Below are positions 8,168-18,425 of a DNA stretch of 64,000 nt, one piece after another (position 1 is the stretch's first letter; each line of letters begins with the position of its first letter). Source of the stretch: an uncultured Prevotellaceae bacterium. Lineage in GTDB: Bacteria > Bacteroidota > Bacteroidia > Bacteroidales > Bacteroidaceae. Under the pieces are notes generated by a model. That model did no database searches. It was not told the DNA's origin and was given only the letters and a program-made list of their open reading frames with translations. Both the position numbers and the translations under genes were made by a program. Location: positions 62,001 through 126,000 of the forward strand of contig CASFNA010000023.1 of assembly GCA_949295905.1 (NCBI GenBank), written 5' to 3'.

Positions 8168-10750
8168 ATGAAAAAATATATTTTACTTTTACAATTTGCA
8201 GTAGTATTGTCCTGCTTGATGCCGGCCAATGCCCAACGGTTTGTAGTCAATGCTCCGTCACAAGTATCTGTCGGTGAGAACTTCAGGCTTGTATATACTA
8301 TTGACACCCAAAATGCAAAAGATTTCCGAATAGGCAATATACCTGACGCTTTAGAAATCATAACAGGTCCTTTCACGTCCAAACAGACAAGTTACAGGAT
8401 GGTAAACGGACATACGACAGGTTCGTCATCGATAACATTCACATTTATATTATGCGCCGCAAAAAACGGTGTATATACAATTCCTCCTGCACATATCGTT
8501 GCAAATGGTAAGAATTTTTCATCGAAGGCGGTAAAAGTAAAAGTTTCAGGCGAAAGCCCAAACACAGGTGGCGCTCCGCGTATGCATGATGATGCTGAAA
8601 ATCAGCCACGTCTACGCGACGCCGGCTCTGTAATAGACGGTAATGATTTGTTCATAAAAGTGAGTGCCAATAAACGCCGTGTGCATGAGCAAGAGCCTGT
8701 ATTGCTGACATACAAGGTTTATACTTTAGTGGACCTTACACAGCTTGAAGGGAAAATGCCAGATTTGACGGGTTTCCACACACAGGAAATACCTCTTCCA
8801 CAGCAAAAATCATTCCATATTGAACGTGTAAACGGACGGCCATATAGATGTGTGACATGGAGTCAATATGTCATGTATCCCCAAATGACGGGCAAGCTTG
8901 AAATTCCGAGTATAACATTCAATGGAACTGTAATACAGCAGAATCGTAATGTTGACCCGTTTGAGGCTTTCTTAAATGGAGGTTCGGGCTATATTGAGGT
9001 TAAACGTGCGATTAAAGCTCCTGGAATGACTATTCAGGTAGATCCGCTGCCCAAACGCCCGGCTAATTTTTCTGGCGGCGTTGGTAAATTAAACATAAGT
9101 GCGCAATTAAACAAGAGTGAAGTAAAGGCTAATGACCCGATAACTTTACGTGTAATTGTTGGCGGAATTGGGAATTTAAAGCTGATAAAACAGCCTGTTA
9201 TTGAATTTCCAAAAGACTTTGATAAATATGATGCTAAAATAACTGATAAGACAAGGCTGACTACTAATGGAGTTGAAGGAAATATGATTTATGATTTTCT
9301 TGCTGTGCCACGTAATCAAGGTAGTTATGTCATCCCTGCCATTGAATTTGTATATTATGATGTTGAAGCAAATGCGTATAAAACAATAAAAACCGAGCCT
9401 TTCAAGCTTGAAGTTGCAAAAGGCGGTGGTAATTCCGGTACAGCAATCGATTATAGTGAGCTGAAAAATAAAGACATACATCCTATAAAAGAAGGTGGAT
9501 TCGAAATACAAGACATTCAGGATATATTTTATGGTTCCACATATTATTGGAGTGTGTTGTCTTGTCTGCTTCTCTTGTTTATTGGCGTACTCATAATGTT
9601 CCGTAAACGCGCTATAGACAATGCCGATTTGACAAGGCTAAAAGGGAAGAAAGCAAATAGGATTGCAACAAAGCGCCTGAAATATGCAAGCACTTTGATG
9701 CTTAAGAATCAACATGATAAATTCTATGACGAGGTTCTTAGAGCATTATGGGGATATGTTGGCGATAAATTGAATATTCCTTTTGAAGAATTGTCTAAAG
9801 ATAACATCTCAGAACGGCTGACACTGAAGAATGTTGACGATGAAACAATTACAATGTTTATCCGTGCAATTGACGAATGTGAATATAATAGGTATGCACC
9901 GGGAGATATCAAAGGCAATATGGAACAAACATTTGAAGCAGCAATGACGGCAATAATCAAGATTGAGAATGTCTTAAGGCAAAAGAGAGGCAAGAAAGTT
10001 CCTGTTTCTGCTTTGTTTTTGATTATCATAATGTTGCAAGCCTTTCCTATGTCTGTGAATGCCATAACCAAAAAGAATGCAGACGATGAATATGTAAAAG
10101 GTAATTATCAACAGGCGATAAAGGACTATGAGGAACTGCTGAAAAAGGGGGCGAGTGTTGAATTATACTACAATCTTGGCAATGCCTATTATCGAACTGA
10201 CAATATAACACGCGCCGTGTTAAATTATGAACGCGCGTTGCTATTGTCTCCAGGAGATGAAGATATCAGATTCAATTTGCAAATGGCTCGTTCTAAGACG
10301 ATTGATAAAATCACGCCAAAGTCAGAAATGTTTTTTGTCACATGGTATAAGTCTCTTGTAAATTATGCGAGTGTTGACGGATGGGCAAAAACTGCCATTG
10401 TGAGCATTACGCTTGCACTTGTGCTTGTATTGTGCTATCTTTTCGGGAAAAAATTATTTTTGCGTAAAACAGCTTTTTACGGTTCAATATTCTTCTTGTT
10501 GCTTTTTATTTTAAGCAATGTGTTCGCTTTTGAACAGCGGCGTATATTAACACGCCGTACAGGCGCGATAATAATTACCCCTTCAGTAACTTTGAAAAAA
10601 ACGCCTGTGGCGAACAGTGAATATAATACGATAATACATGAAGGAAGCCGTGTCGAAATTATAGATGACACAATGAAGGATTGGAAACTTGTAGAACTTG
10701 AAGACGGACGCGAAGGATGGATACAAAGTTCGCAGATTGAAAGAATTTAA
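8168..10750 (+). CDS. batD: BatD-BatE fusion protein
   Basis: A single 860-residue reading frame joining two proteins that are separate genes in Bacteroides. Residues 1-610 are BatD: signal peptide (1-22, ending ANA), repeated beta domains, a membrane helix (about 457-478) and a cytoplasmic part. Residues 611-860 are BatE: a hydrophobic segment ending SVNA that looks like a retained signal peptide (about 612-630), a TPR region (about 635-710), two membrane helices (about 739-760 and 769-788) and an SH3-like C-terminus ending EGWIQSSQIERI. BatD is the proposed aerotolerance partner of BatA/B. The gene closes the operon. There is no stop or start codon at the junction. Confidence 0.9.
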   Translation: MKKYILLLQFAVVLSCLMPANAQRFVVNAPSQVSVGENFRLVYTIDTQNAKDFRIGNIPDALEIITGPFTSKQTSYRMVNGHTTGSSSITFTFILCAAKNGVYTIPPAHIVANGKNFSSKAVKVKVSGESPNTGGAPRMHDDAENQPRLRDAGSVIDGNDLFIKVSANKRRVHEQEPVLLTYKVYTLVDLTQLEGKMPDLTGFHTQEIPLPQQKSFHIERVNGRPYRCVTWSQYVMYPQMTGKLEIPSITFNGTVIQQNRNVDPFEAFLNGGSGYIEVKRAIKAPGMTIQVDPLPKRPANFSGGVGKLNISAQLNKSEVKANDPITLRVIVGGIGNLKLIKQPVIEFPKDFDKYDAKITDKTRLTTNGVEGNMIYDFLAVPRNQGSYVIPAIEFVYYDVEANAYKTIKTEPFKLEVAKGGGNSGTAIDYSELKNKDIHPIKEGGFEIQDIQDIFYGSTYYWSVLSCLLLLFIGVLIMFRKRAIDNADLTRLKGKKANRIATKRLKYASTLMLKNQHDKFYDEVLRALWGYVGDKLNIPFEELSKDNISERLTLKNVDDETITMFIRAIDECEYNRYAPGDIKGNMEQTFEAAMTAIIKIENVLRQKRGKKVPVSALFLIIIMLQAFPMSVNAITKKNADDEYVKGNYQQAIKDYEELLKKGASVELYYNLGNAYYRTDNITRAVLNYERALLLSPGDEDIRFNLQMARSKTIDKITPKSEMFFVTWYKSLVNYASVDGWAKTAIVSITLALVLVLCYLFGKKLFLRKTAFYGSIFFLLLFILSNVFAFEQRRILTRRTGAIIITPSVTLKKTPVANSEYNTIIHEGSRVEIIDDTMKDWKLVELEDGREGWIQSSQIERI

Positions 10751-10816
10751 GTTTAGCAGAAAGTGCGCAATCATTCATGAATGATAGGATGATAAAGTTA
10801 TATAGTAAATGAGAAA

Positions 10817-11503
10817 ATGCAAACATTGATTGACATAGACCAAAAAATTCTTGCATTTTTCAATGGGAGCGACTCATTGTTTATCGACAACATGGCTGTA
10901 ATCCTTACGTCAGGGGTTACATGGATACCGTTGTATCTCTCCCTCCTATATGTTGTTATTAAAAACAATGAAACTATGAGGCAGATAATGCTTGTCATTG
11001 GATGCGTTATTTTGTGTATAGGGATTTCGGACGGTGTTGCTGATTTTATAGTAAAACCAATGGTAGGGCGCTTCAGGCCGTCACATGACCCGATGATAAA
11101 ATATACAGTAGATGTGGTAAATGGAATGCGAGAAAATCTGTATGGATTCTTTTCTGCACACGCGTCCAATACATTTTGCATTGCCATTTTCTTTTCCATG
11201 CTTGTGCGCAATAAAATATTTGTCACAGCTATGGTGCTATGGTCATTAGTCAATTGTTGGACACGCTTGTATTTAGGACTTCATTACCCCAGTGATATAA
11301 TAGTCGGGCTTGTATGGGGCTGCATTTCAGGAAGTGTTGCATATTATGTTTACATAAAGTCTTATTCACACATTTTCCGTGACATTAAATACGTATCGTC
11401 AAGATACACTTCTACAGGTTATAACCGCTTGGATGCGGATATTGTAGTGTTGGTCCTGATACTTACACTGCTGTTTTCGATAATAAAGGCGTTGATTGTT
11501 TAA
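10817..11503 (+). CDS. PAP2-family membrane phosphatase
   Basis: A 228-residue integral membrane protein with the three PAP2 signature regions: KPMVGRFRP (Lys80, Arg87, Pro88), a variant second motif SAHAS (113-117, in place of the usual SGH), and RLYLGLHYPSD (Arg150, His156, Asp160). Five or so membrane helices surround them. Such enzymes dephosphorylate undecaprenyl pyrophosphate, phosphatidate or lipid A. The substrate cannot be told from the sequence. It lies 66 bases after the bat operon and 13 bases before queA, so it may share a transcript with queA. Confidence 0.9.
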   Translation: MQTLIDIDQKILAFFNGSDSLFIDNMAVILTSGVTWIPLYLSLLYVVIKNNETMRQIMLVIGCVILCIGISDGVADFIVKPMVGRFRPSHDPMIKYTVDVVNGMRENLYGFFSAHASNTFCIAIFFSMLVRNKIFVTAMVLWSLVNCWTRLYLGLHYPSDIIVGLVWGCISGSVAYYVYIKSYSHIFRDIKYVSSRYTSTGYNRLDADIVVLVLILTLLFSIIKALIV

Positions 11504-11515
11504 ATTTGAGATATC

Positions 11516-12730
11516 ATGGATACAAAGCATATTCGGATAAAAGATTTCGACTACGAACTACCAGACAACCGTATTGCAAAATTTCCTGTTCAACAGCGTG
11601 ACCACAGCAAACTGCTCGTTTACAACAAAGGCGCAGTGTCAGAAGATTTATTTTACAACATATCTGAATACCTGCCGTCCGGCTCTTTGATGATTTTCAA
11701 CAACACACGGGTAATCCAGGCGCGCATTCATTTTAGGAAAGAGACGGGAGCATTGATTGAAGTCTTCCTGCTCGAGCCGGCCAAGCCGTCAGACTATGAG
11801 CTGATGTTCCAGACACGAGGAGAATGTTCATGGCTGTGCATGATTGGCAACCTCAAGAAATGGAAGGAAGGAACTCTGACACGCACATTCAACGTCAACG
11901 GCCGTGACATAAGGTTTTCAGCAACACGGCGCCATGAGCAAGGCACAAGTCATTGGGTGAATTTTTCGTGGGACGATGCAGACATAACGTTTGCAGACAT
12001 ATTGGAACAGGTGGGCGAACTTCCAATTCCGCCATATCTTAACCGCAACACCGAGGAAAGCGACAAGATAACATACCAGACGGTATACTCAAAGATAAAA
12101 GGCAGCGTGGCTGCTCCGACCGCAGGGCTGCATTTCACATCCAAGGTACTCGCCGATATCGACAACCACGGAATAGAACGTGACGAGCTGACTCTTCATG
12201 TCGGAGCCGGAACATTCAAGCCAGTAAAAAGTGAAGAGATTGCAGGCCATGGAATGCATACTGAATATATATGTGTAAGACGCTCTACGCTTGAAAACCT
12301 GATACGGCATGGTGCCCATGCAATAGCCGTTGGAACAACGAGCGTGCGCACGCTTGAAAGCCTTTATTACATAGGTGCACGTTTGGCTGAAAATCCTGAC
12401 GCGACAGAAGAGCAGTTGCATATAGAACAATGGGAGCCATACGATACGCATCCGACAATTTCTCCGGTAAGCGCACTTCAAAACATTGTCGATTATCTTG
12501 ACCGTAACGGCTTGAACTCGCTTCACGGCAGCACGCAAATAATAATAGCTCCAGGGTATGAATACAAGATAGTGAAGATGCTCGTAACGAATTTCCACCA
12601 GCCTCAAAGCACACTGCTGCTGCTTGTCAGCGCCTTTGTCCACGGAGACTGGAAAAAGATATACGATTATGCGCTCGGGCATGATTTCCGTTTCCTGAGT
12701 TACGGTGACAGTTCCTTGCTGATACCATAA
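11516..12730 (+). CDS. queA: S-adenosylmethionine:tRNA ribosyltransferase-isomerase
   Basis: QueA transfers and isomerises the ribosyl part of SAM onto 7-aminomethyl-7-deazaguanine in tRNA, forming epoxyqueuosine. Recognition comes from family blocks: the N-terminal FDYELPDNRIAKFP, LMIFNNTRVIQAR, the central SVAAPTAGLHFTS, LTLHVGAGTFKPV and MHTEY, AIAVGTTSVRTLES, and the C-terminal TNFHQPQSTLL. The 404-residue length is somewhat longer than the roughly 350 of E. coli QueA, as is usual in Bacteroidota. No other queuosine genes lie in the window. Confidence 0.97.
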   Translation: MDTKHIRIKDFDYELPDNRIAKFPVQQRDHSKLLVYNKGAVSEDLFYNISEYLPSGSLMIFNNTRVIQARIHFRKETGALIEVFLLEPAKPSDYELMFQTRGECSWLCMIGNLKKWKEGTLTRTFNVNGRDIRFSATRRHEQGTSHWVNFSWDDADITFADILEQVGELPIPPYLNRNTEESDKITYQTVYSKIKGSVAAPTAGLHFTSKVLADIDNHGIERDELTLHVGAGTFKPVKSEEIAGHGMHTEYICVRRSTLENLIRHGAHAIAVGTTSVRTLESLYYIGARLAENPDATEEQLHIEQWEPYDTHPTISPVSALQNIVDYLDRNGLNSLHGSTQIIIAPGYEYKIVKMLVTNFHQPQSTLLLLVSAFVHGDWKKIYDYALGHDFRFLSYGDSSLLIP

Positions 12731-12803
12731 AACAAATGTAATGTCAGCTGTTGTGCATACATAATTCATACGGTTTGTTTCAAAAATATAAATAGATTCA
12801 ATC

Positions 12804-13865
12804 ATGAAGATAGGAGACAAAGTCAGATTTTTAAGCGAGACCGGTGGCGGAGTAATCGCAGGATTTCAAGGCAAAAACATTGTCTTGGTTGAAGATGAGG
12901 ACGGCTTCCAGATACCGGTGCGCAGCAACGATGTGGTCGTTGTGGAAACAGATGATTACAACATAAAGATTGATAATCCGAGCAAGAAGGCGGAAATTAG
13001 TGATGAAGACTACGACCCTGCCGACCGACCGGTAACTTTCCGTGCCGAGCCTGAAGAGCGCAAAGGCGGAGACATGCTTTCGGCATACCTTGCATTCGTT
13101 CCTGTTGACAGCCTGGAAATTACACGGACAACGTTTGAGGCATACATAGTCAACGACAGCAATTATTACATTTATTATTCATATGTTTCAGCAGAAGGTG
13201 CCAACTGGCACTTGCGCTCGGCTGGTGAAATAGAACCTAACACCAAGCTTTTCATTGAAGAGTTTGACCGCGACACGCTTAACACCATGGAGAGGGTTGC
13301 CGTACAGCTTATTGCTTATAAGAAGGACAAGCCTTTCATGATAAAACCTGTAATTGACGCGCAACTAAGAATAGACACAGTAAAATTTTACAAGCTGCAT
13401 ACGTTTAAGGAAAACGACTTCTTCGAGCAGCCTGCCCTACTCTACACAATTGTTGAGAACGATAATCCGGTGAGGCCGCTTGTAATTGATGCCAAGAAGC
13501 TTAAGCAAGAGATGGCACGCAAGATTACAAACGACAAAGCCAAGCCGACGATACAGCCTGCGAGAAAGCAACACGGCAAGGACGAGCCGATAGTTGTAGA
13601 CTTGCATGCAAGCGAGCTGCTTGAAACTACCGCTGGGTTGTCTGCCTCGGACATCTTGAACCATCAACTTGACGTATTCCGCAAGACGATGGAAGAATAT
13701 AAAGTCAAACCCGGTACAAAGTTGGTTTTCATACACGGCAAGGGGGAAGGTGTCTTGCGTCATGCGATAATACACGAGCTGAATTACCGCTATAAGAAAT
13801 GCCCTTATCAGGACGCCTCTTTCCAGGAATATGGGTATGGAGCTACGCAGGTGACAATCAAATAG
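12804..13865 (+). CDS. DUF2027/Smr domain protein
   Basis: A 353-residue cytoplasmic protein. The N-terminal third (about 1-60) resembles a small beta-barrel ([19 protein letters not shown]) found in DUF2027, the centre is a beta-rich DUF2027 domain, and the C-terminal 80 residues form a Smr domain with [11 protein letters not shown] and the loop [11 protein letters not shown] (the HGKG motif). Smr domains act as nucleases or nucleic-acid binders, often fused to MutS2. Here there is no MutS part. It is a typical Bacteroidota protein of unknown exact role. It is preceded by queA, with a 73-base gap. Confidence 0.88.
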   Translation: MKIGDKVRFLSETGGGVIAGFQGKNIVLVEDEDGFQIPVRSNDVVVVETDDYNIKIDNPSKKAEISDEDYDPADRPVTFRAEPEERKGGDMLSAYLAFVPVDSLEITRTTFEAYIVNDSNYYIYYSYVSAEGANWHLRSAGEIEPNTKLFIEEFDRDTLNTMERVAVQLIAYKKDKPFMIKPVIDAQLRIDTVKFYKLHTFKENDFFEQPALLYTIVENDNPVRPLVIDAKKLKQEMARKITNDKAKPTIQPARKQHGKDEPIVVDLHASELLETTAGLSASDILNHQLDVFRKTMEEYKVKPGTKLVFIHGKGEGVLRHAIIHELNYRYKKCPYQDASFQEYGYGATQVTIK

Positions 13866-13889
13866 CATGTATCTGCCGAAACAGTCGCC

Positions 13890-13984
13890 AACACGCCGTA
13901 TTGCAAAACACGGCATATTGGCGTGCAAAAGGCGGCTTTTCACAAGCTAATATACGGTCTTTCGCAATGTAAAATGCCATATAT
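13890..13984. repeat. 22-base palindromic array, five units
   Basis: The gap before nadE holds five 13-base units. The last three (928-940 AAAGGCGGCTTTT, 950-962 ATATACGGTCTTT, 972-984 AAATGCCATATAT, offsets from 13000) are exactly 22 bases apart, with 9-base spacers CACAAGCTA and CGCAATGTA. The first two units are offset (17 and 21 bases) and form a hairpin through CGCCAA/TTGGCG and GCCGT/ACGGC. This suggests an insertion/deletion within an ancestral array. Confidence 0.75.
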
Positions 13985-14049
13985 TGCAAACTTGTTGATT
14001 TCACGTTCAGATTACATAAATAAATTGTAGAATAATCATATAAGTTAAG

Positions 14050-15987
14050 ATGCAACACGGATTCATAAAAGTTGCTGCGGCAGTACCTCTGGTCAAGGTT
14101 GCCGATTGTGATTACAACATACAGCAGATAGAGAACATTATTGCCCGGGCGGAGGGCAAAGGTGTTGAGGTTATTGTATTCCCTGAACTTAGCATTACCG
14201 GATATACCTGCCAGGACTTGTTCCGTCAAAGCTTGTTGTTGGAAAAAGCGGAGACTGCGATTCTCAAGTTACTCGATTTTACGAGAAACCTTGACATTAT
14301 AACCATTGTAGGTGTGCCGGTTGCAGTTGGCAATCTGTTGCTCAACTGTGCTGCGGTCATACAAAAAGGAGATTTACTTGGCCTCGTTCCAAAGACATTC
14401 TTACCCAATTACGGTGAATTTTACGAGAAACGCTGGTTTGCGTCATCACAAGATTTGCAACCTTCTGAAATACGTTATGCCGGCAATACGGTACTTGTCA
14501 CGCCGCAACCTACCCTTTTCCGCACATGCGACGGGGTGGTTTTTGGTGTGGAAATATGTGAAGACGTATGGGCGCCAGCCCCTCCGAGCACGTCGCTCGC
14601 CCTTGCCGGAGCTGATATAATCTTCAATCTTTCCGCAAGCGACGAACTGATAGGCAAGCACCGTTATCTTGACAGTTTGCTGTCACAGCAAAGCGCACGC
14701 ACCATTTCCGGATATGTATACAGCGGCTGCGGCTTCGGTGAAAGTTCACAAGACGCGGTATATGCCGGTAACGCCATGATTTACGAGAACGGGCAATTGC
14801 TTGCCGCAGGCCAGCGGTTCTGCCTTGAACCGCAGACTGTAACTACACAGATTGATGTGGAAAAGTTAAGGAGCGAGCGTCGTGCCAACAGTACGTATTC
14901 CGCAGCACAGCGAAGCCATGGAGCACGTATTGTCAACGCTCATACAGTCACGGCAAGGCTTGATTTCGAACTCATGCGCCATGTTGAGCCGTATCCGTTC
15001 ATTCCGAAGGCTGCCGATATGGCGGACAGCTGCAACGAAATATTTTCCATACAAGTCTCTGGCCTTGCAAAACGCCTTGTTCACACCGGTTGCAAGACGG
15101 TTGTCCTCGGCATTAGCGGTGGGCTTGATAGCACTCTCGCCCTCCTTGTTTGCGTTAAAACATACGACAAACTCGGATGGGACAGAAAAGGAATTGTCGG
15201 CATTACAATGCCCGGATTTGGTACGACAGACAGGACTCACGACAACGCAGTGTCACTGATGGAAGGCCTTGGTGTCACAATCCGTGAAGTAAGCATTACC
15301 GCCGCTGTGAAGCAACACTTCATGGACATAGGCCAGGACATTGCACAACATGACGTAACATATGAAAACAGCCAGGCGCGTGAACGTACTCAGATACTTA
15401 TGGACATAGCCAACAAGGTCGGAGGACTGGTTGTCGGTACGGGCGACCTTTCCGAGCTTGCACTTGGCTGGGCGACATATAACGGCGACCACATGAGTAT
15501 GTACGGTGTAAATGTAGGAATTCCGAAAACATTGATACGGTATTTGGTCAAGTTTGCCGCAACAGATGTTGATGAGGTTTCAGGGAAAATACTCCTAGAC
15601 ATAATAGATACCCCGGTAAGCCCGGAGCTTATACCGGCTGACGAAGACGGCAACATAAGCCAAAAAACGGAAGACATTGTCGGCCCATACGACTTGCACG
15701 ACTTTTTCCTATACCAGATTCTGCGTTTTGGCTTCCGTCCGGCCAAAGTGTATATGCTCGCGCGGCAAGCCTTTAACGGCAGTAATGGCAGCCCGGCATA
15801 TGATGAAGATAACATCAAGAAATGGCTGACCGTATTTCTGCGGCGTTTCTTTGCGCAACAGTTCAAGCGTTCCTGTCTCCCTGATGGCCCTAAGGTGGGA
15901 AGCATCAGTTTGAGTCCGCGAAGTGACTGGCGTATGCCAAGCGATGCTTCGTCGGCTTTATGGCTGGCGGAATGTGAGCAGATTTGA
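14050..15987 (+). CDS. nadE: NAD+ synthase, glutamine-dependent
   Basis: A 645-residue two-domain enzyme that amidates nicotinic acid adenine dinucleotide to NAD+ using glutamine. The N-terminal nitrilase-type glutaminase domain (about 1-280) has the Glu of VFPELSITGY, the Lys of LVPKTFLPNY and the Cys of VEICEDVW. The C-terminal synthetase domain has the ATP-binding P-loop LGISGGLDSTLA (about residues 353-364). The length matches the long glutamine-dependent NadE of Bacteroidota. It is transcribed rightwards alone, ending at a strong bidirectional terminator. Confidence 0.97.
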   Translation: MQHGFIKVAAAVPLVKVADCDYNIQQIENIIARAEGKGVEVIVFPELSITGYTCQDLFRQSLLLEKAETAILKLLDFTRNLDIITIVGVPVAVGNLLLNCAAVIQKGDLLGLVPKTFLPNYGEFYEKRWFASSQDLQPSEIRYAGNTVLVTPQPTLFRTCDGVVFGVEICEDVWAPAPPSTSLALAGADIIFNLSASDELIGKHRYLDSLLSQQSARTISGYVYSGCGFGESSQDAVYAGNAMIYENGQLLAAGQRFCLEPQTVTTQIDVEKLRSERRANSTYSAAQRSHGARIVNAHTVTARLDFELMRHVEPYPFIPKAADMADSCNEIFSIQVSGLAKRLVHTGCKTVVLGISGGLDSTLALLVCVKTYDKLGWDRKGIVGITMPGFGTTDRTHDNAVSLMEGLGVTIREVSITAAVKQHFMDIGQDIAQHDVTYENSQARERTQILMDIANKVGGLVVGTGDLSELALGWATYNGDHMSMYGVNVGIPKTLIRYLVKFAATDVDEVSGKILLDIIDTPVSPELIPADEDGNISQKTEDIVGPYDLHDFFLYQILRFGFRPAKVYMLARQAFNGSNGSPAYDEDNIKKWLTVFLRRFFAQQFKRSCLPDGPKVGSISLSPRSDWRMPSDASSALWLAECEQI

Positions 15988-16003
15988 CGGCTGGAGATGT
16001 CAT

Positions 16004-16053
16004 AAAAAGACTCAAGAAGATTTATATGTAAACCTCTTCTTGAGTCTTTTTTT
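16004..16053. terminator. Bidirectional intrinsic terminator
   Basis: AAAAAGACTCAAGAAGA (16004-16020) pairs with TCTTCTTGAGTCTTTTT (16035-16051), giving a 17-base stem with a 14-base loop and T-runs on both strands. It lies between the convergent nadE and the minus-strand beta-helix lipoprotein gene. Confidence 0.92.
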
Positions 16054-16057
16054 CATA

Positions 16058-17527
16058 TTACATATCAGGTGTATTGTCTTCTTGTTCAAAGTATTCGTAG
16101 CATCCAATGTCGGGGGCATCATCGCGCAACCGTCCGTCACGGTCTTCAGGTAGTGAATAATCCTTGTTGGCGGCTCCTATTGCAGTGGACTTGGCATTAA
16201 GATGGAAATCGTATCGTTGCAAGTCAATATTGACCAACCTAAAATTCTCTTCTCCGCTTATTGCCGCTGTATCTTTGATGTCCTCAAAATACACACCGAT
16301 AAAATTCTCATCATCGACAACTTCGGGAGTACGTATCAGCGAATTCATGAAGCGGTATTTGAATGACGTTTCATCTTCAGCCTTGACACCGCTAAGCATG
16401 TCTTCGCCATATCCTGTCACTATGCTGTTGATACAGTCCATCCGTTCAAGTGGAAGCGTAGTTGTACCGTCAATGTTGGCAAACATCAATGCCGCACCAC
16501 GGTTGGAGTCGAAAGGATAAAATTGTGCTATCGTACAATGTATCAGGCTTATGTCCCCACCGTATACGGCCACACAGTTACCCAAAGCGTTTGTCAGTTG
16601 GCAGTTTTTTACGTCTACCATGCTGGCGTATGTCCGCAAGCCGTCTCCCTGGCAATTGTGCACAGTGCTGTTGTACAACTGTAGTTTCAGTTGTGAAACG
16701 TCAGACGAGTCGCATACTATTCCGTCAAAAGTACCGTGAATGTCAGTGTATAATATCTTATTTCCATAAGAAGAACTGTGCAGCCTAATGCCACGCCATT
16801 GCCCGCTCACCATGTCATACGGCAGATAGTCGAACATCTTGTCTGTCCTGTCACCACGCAATGTGATGCCTTTGTCTGTCGTACCTTCAGATATTAGTCT
16901 GCCATAAACATCTATACCTGCATCAGAATGGAAATACAACGTCGTTCCCGGAGCAATGCGTAAAGTTGCCATGCTGTCTACTTTCAGACCTCCATATATT
17001 ACTACGGGCCTCTCATGGCTGTCTATCGTTTGCTCGCCGCTAATCACCACGTTGCTCAATAGTGTGGCGTTCCATGTGTAGGCGTTGAGGTTGACTTTCT
17101 GCTCCACCCCACTTTCCAATAGAAATACCAGGTTGTCTTCCGTCAACTGTGGCCCATCCGCCATGTTCTCAGGCGAAGTAAGCTCTACGAATACACGTAT
17201 GCTGTCATTCTTGCGTATTTCAACATTCCGAACCTGATAACCGGCTTCAGGACTAAGGTATTCGCCGTCTACATTCACCCTGAAGCCTGTCTGGTTGCCG
17301 TTGGCGAGACGCACCGTAGCACATCTTATGCCATCGCCCGACTTGTTGTACACCCAAAACGACCTGGTTGAGGATGGAACTGTGGCGAATACCGTATCAA
17401 GACGCACCGTGTCTGTAGAAAAAGTCAACGAATTAGAGGGCGACGTACTGAATGAATCGTCGTCCGTGCAGGCACTAAGAACCACCCCGCATGCAAAGGC
17501 TAATAATATGTACAATGTCTTTCCCAT
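16058..17527 (-). CDS. Right-handed parallel beta-helix lipoprotein
   Basis: A 489-residue lipoprotein: signal MGKTLYILLAFACGVVLSAC with lipobox LSAC (Cys20), an N-terminal beta-sandwich-like region (to about 190), then repeating strands (about 190-440) typical of right-handed beta-helix proteins, such as IVCDSSDVSQLKLQLYNSTVHNCQGDGLRTYAS. The C-terminal DRDGRLRDDAPDIGCYEY is a frequent ending of the Bacteroidota polymorphic-outer-membrane/beta-helix family. I chose the ATG at 17527, since the upstream ATG (17563) would add 12 residues before the signal. Such proteins bind or cleave polysaccharide, but no catalytic site is evident. It lies 70 bases downstream of a GldB-like gene on the same strand and is probably co-transcribed with it. 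Confidence 0.85.
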   Translation of the reverse strand: MGKTLYILLAFACGVVLSACTDDDSFSTSPSNSLTFSTDTVRLDTVFATVPSSTRSFWVYNKSGDGIRCATVRLANGNQTGFRVNVDGEYLSPEAGYQVRNVEIRKNDSIRVFVELTSPENMADGPQLTEDNLVFLLESGVEQKVNLNAYTWNATLLSNVVISGEQTIDSHERPVVIYGGLKVDSMATLRIAPGTTLYFHSDAGIDVYGRLISEGTTDKGITLRGDRTDKMFDYLPYDMVSGQWRGIRLHSSSYGNKILYTDIHGTFDGIVCDSSDVSQLKLQLYNSTVHNCQGDGLRTYASMVDVKNCQLTNALGNCVAVYGGDISLIHCTIAQFYPFDSNRGAALMFANIDGTTTLPLERMDCINSIVTGYGEDMLSGVKAEDETSFKYRFMNSLIRTPEVVDDENFIGVYFEDIKDTAAISGEENFRLVNIDLQRYDFHLNAKSTAIGAANKDYSLPEDRDGRLRDDAPDIGCYEYFEQEDNTPDM

Positions 17528-17597
17528 CGTTATTATAACGCCGGGCTTTTTGTTATATTGCATGTAATGGCGTAAAAGGGATTGTTTTTGGCAATGC

Positions 17598-18407
17598 TTA
17601 TCGCATCATCCCAATGATGCGCGAACAGTTATTCGCTTCCAACAATTGTTCAATATCGACAGACTTGTTGGCCTCCATGTATTTGTCTACAATATCGATA
17701 TACTGCGACTTGAAGAACTTATGCCCCAAAGCTACATTGCATACCCACATGATTTTACCTATATGGATGTCACGTTCCAACTGCGTGCGTGCCTCAAAAT
17801 CGTGCATCGGGTAAAGCCCGAGCAGGTAAAAACTAAGGCAATCGGGCACGATGTGCTCGCGTGTCATGGACGCACGTTGTGACGGTAAGTAATACTTCTT
17901 GTATAATGGATAGTCCTTGCCGAGATATTTGTCTAAAGATATGCCTATCGATTGGTTGCCAACCACTATGCTCTGGTCCAAAGCACCTATTTGTGCATAC
18001 ACGTTGGGTATCGGCATGTCTGGTATATGCTTCTTAAGTTTTTCGAAAGCGTTGTCCAATTTCAGGTTGATGTCGTCCATGTTGGCGTATTGTGATTCCG
18101 CGTCCGACACTATTGTCTGCAACGTGGAATCTTGAAAGAACGCAAGAAACTTATGGTTTATCTGTGGGTCGTTCACTTCGCCAATCCGCAACACATCCTC
18201 TATCAATGTGCGGGTTTCCATAGGGTAATCCATGTTCATTTGCTGCAAAGCCGAGAAGTCGCCCGTAGTGAGATACTGACTCTCCAAACGGTCGTAACGG
18301 CAAACCTCGATTCGGTGCTCGCTGTCGTCAAACGGCTTAAGCTTCATGTCACATGCCGCGAAAACGAGCAATGCCGCAAACAGCATTATGTGGATTATCC
18401 TAACCAT
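17598..18407 (-). CDS. GldB-like lipoprotein
   Basis: A 269-residue lipoprotein with signal MVRIIHIMLFAALLVFAAC (Cys19) and features of the gliding-motility GldB family: a Glu/Asp-rich N-terminal part (HRIEVCRYDRL), a region ending VVGNQSIGISLDKYLGKDYPLYKKY, and a helical C-terminal half. In Flavobacterium GldB is needed for gliding and type IX secretion, but homologues in gut Bacteroidales exist without gliding, so its role here is uncertain. Its promoter matches the Bacteroidota consensus with a leader of only about 14 bases. Confidence 0.8.
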   Translation of the reverse strand: MVRIIHIMLFAALLVFAACDMKLKPFDDSEHRIEVCRYDRLESQYLTTGDFSALQQMNMDYPMETRTLIEDVLRIGEVNDPQINHKFLAFFQDSTLQTIVSDAESQYANMDDINLKLDNAFEKLKKHIPDMPIPNVYAQIGALDQSIVVGNQSIGISLDKYLGKDYPLYKKYYLPSQRASMTREHIVPDCLSFYLLGLYPMHDFEARTQLERDIHIGKIMWVCNVALGHKFFKSQYIDIVDKYMEANKSVDIEQLLEANNCSRIIGMMR

Positions 18408-18425
18408 TCACTCCTCTTCTTTCTG

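Noticed and set aside
14882-15259. Alternative frames inside nadE and other long genes
   Set aside because: They overlap well-identified genes and have no family match.
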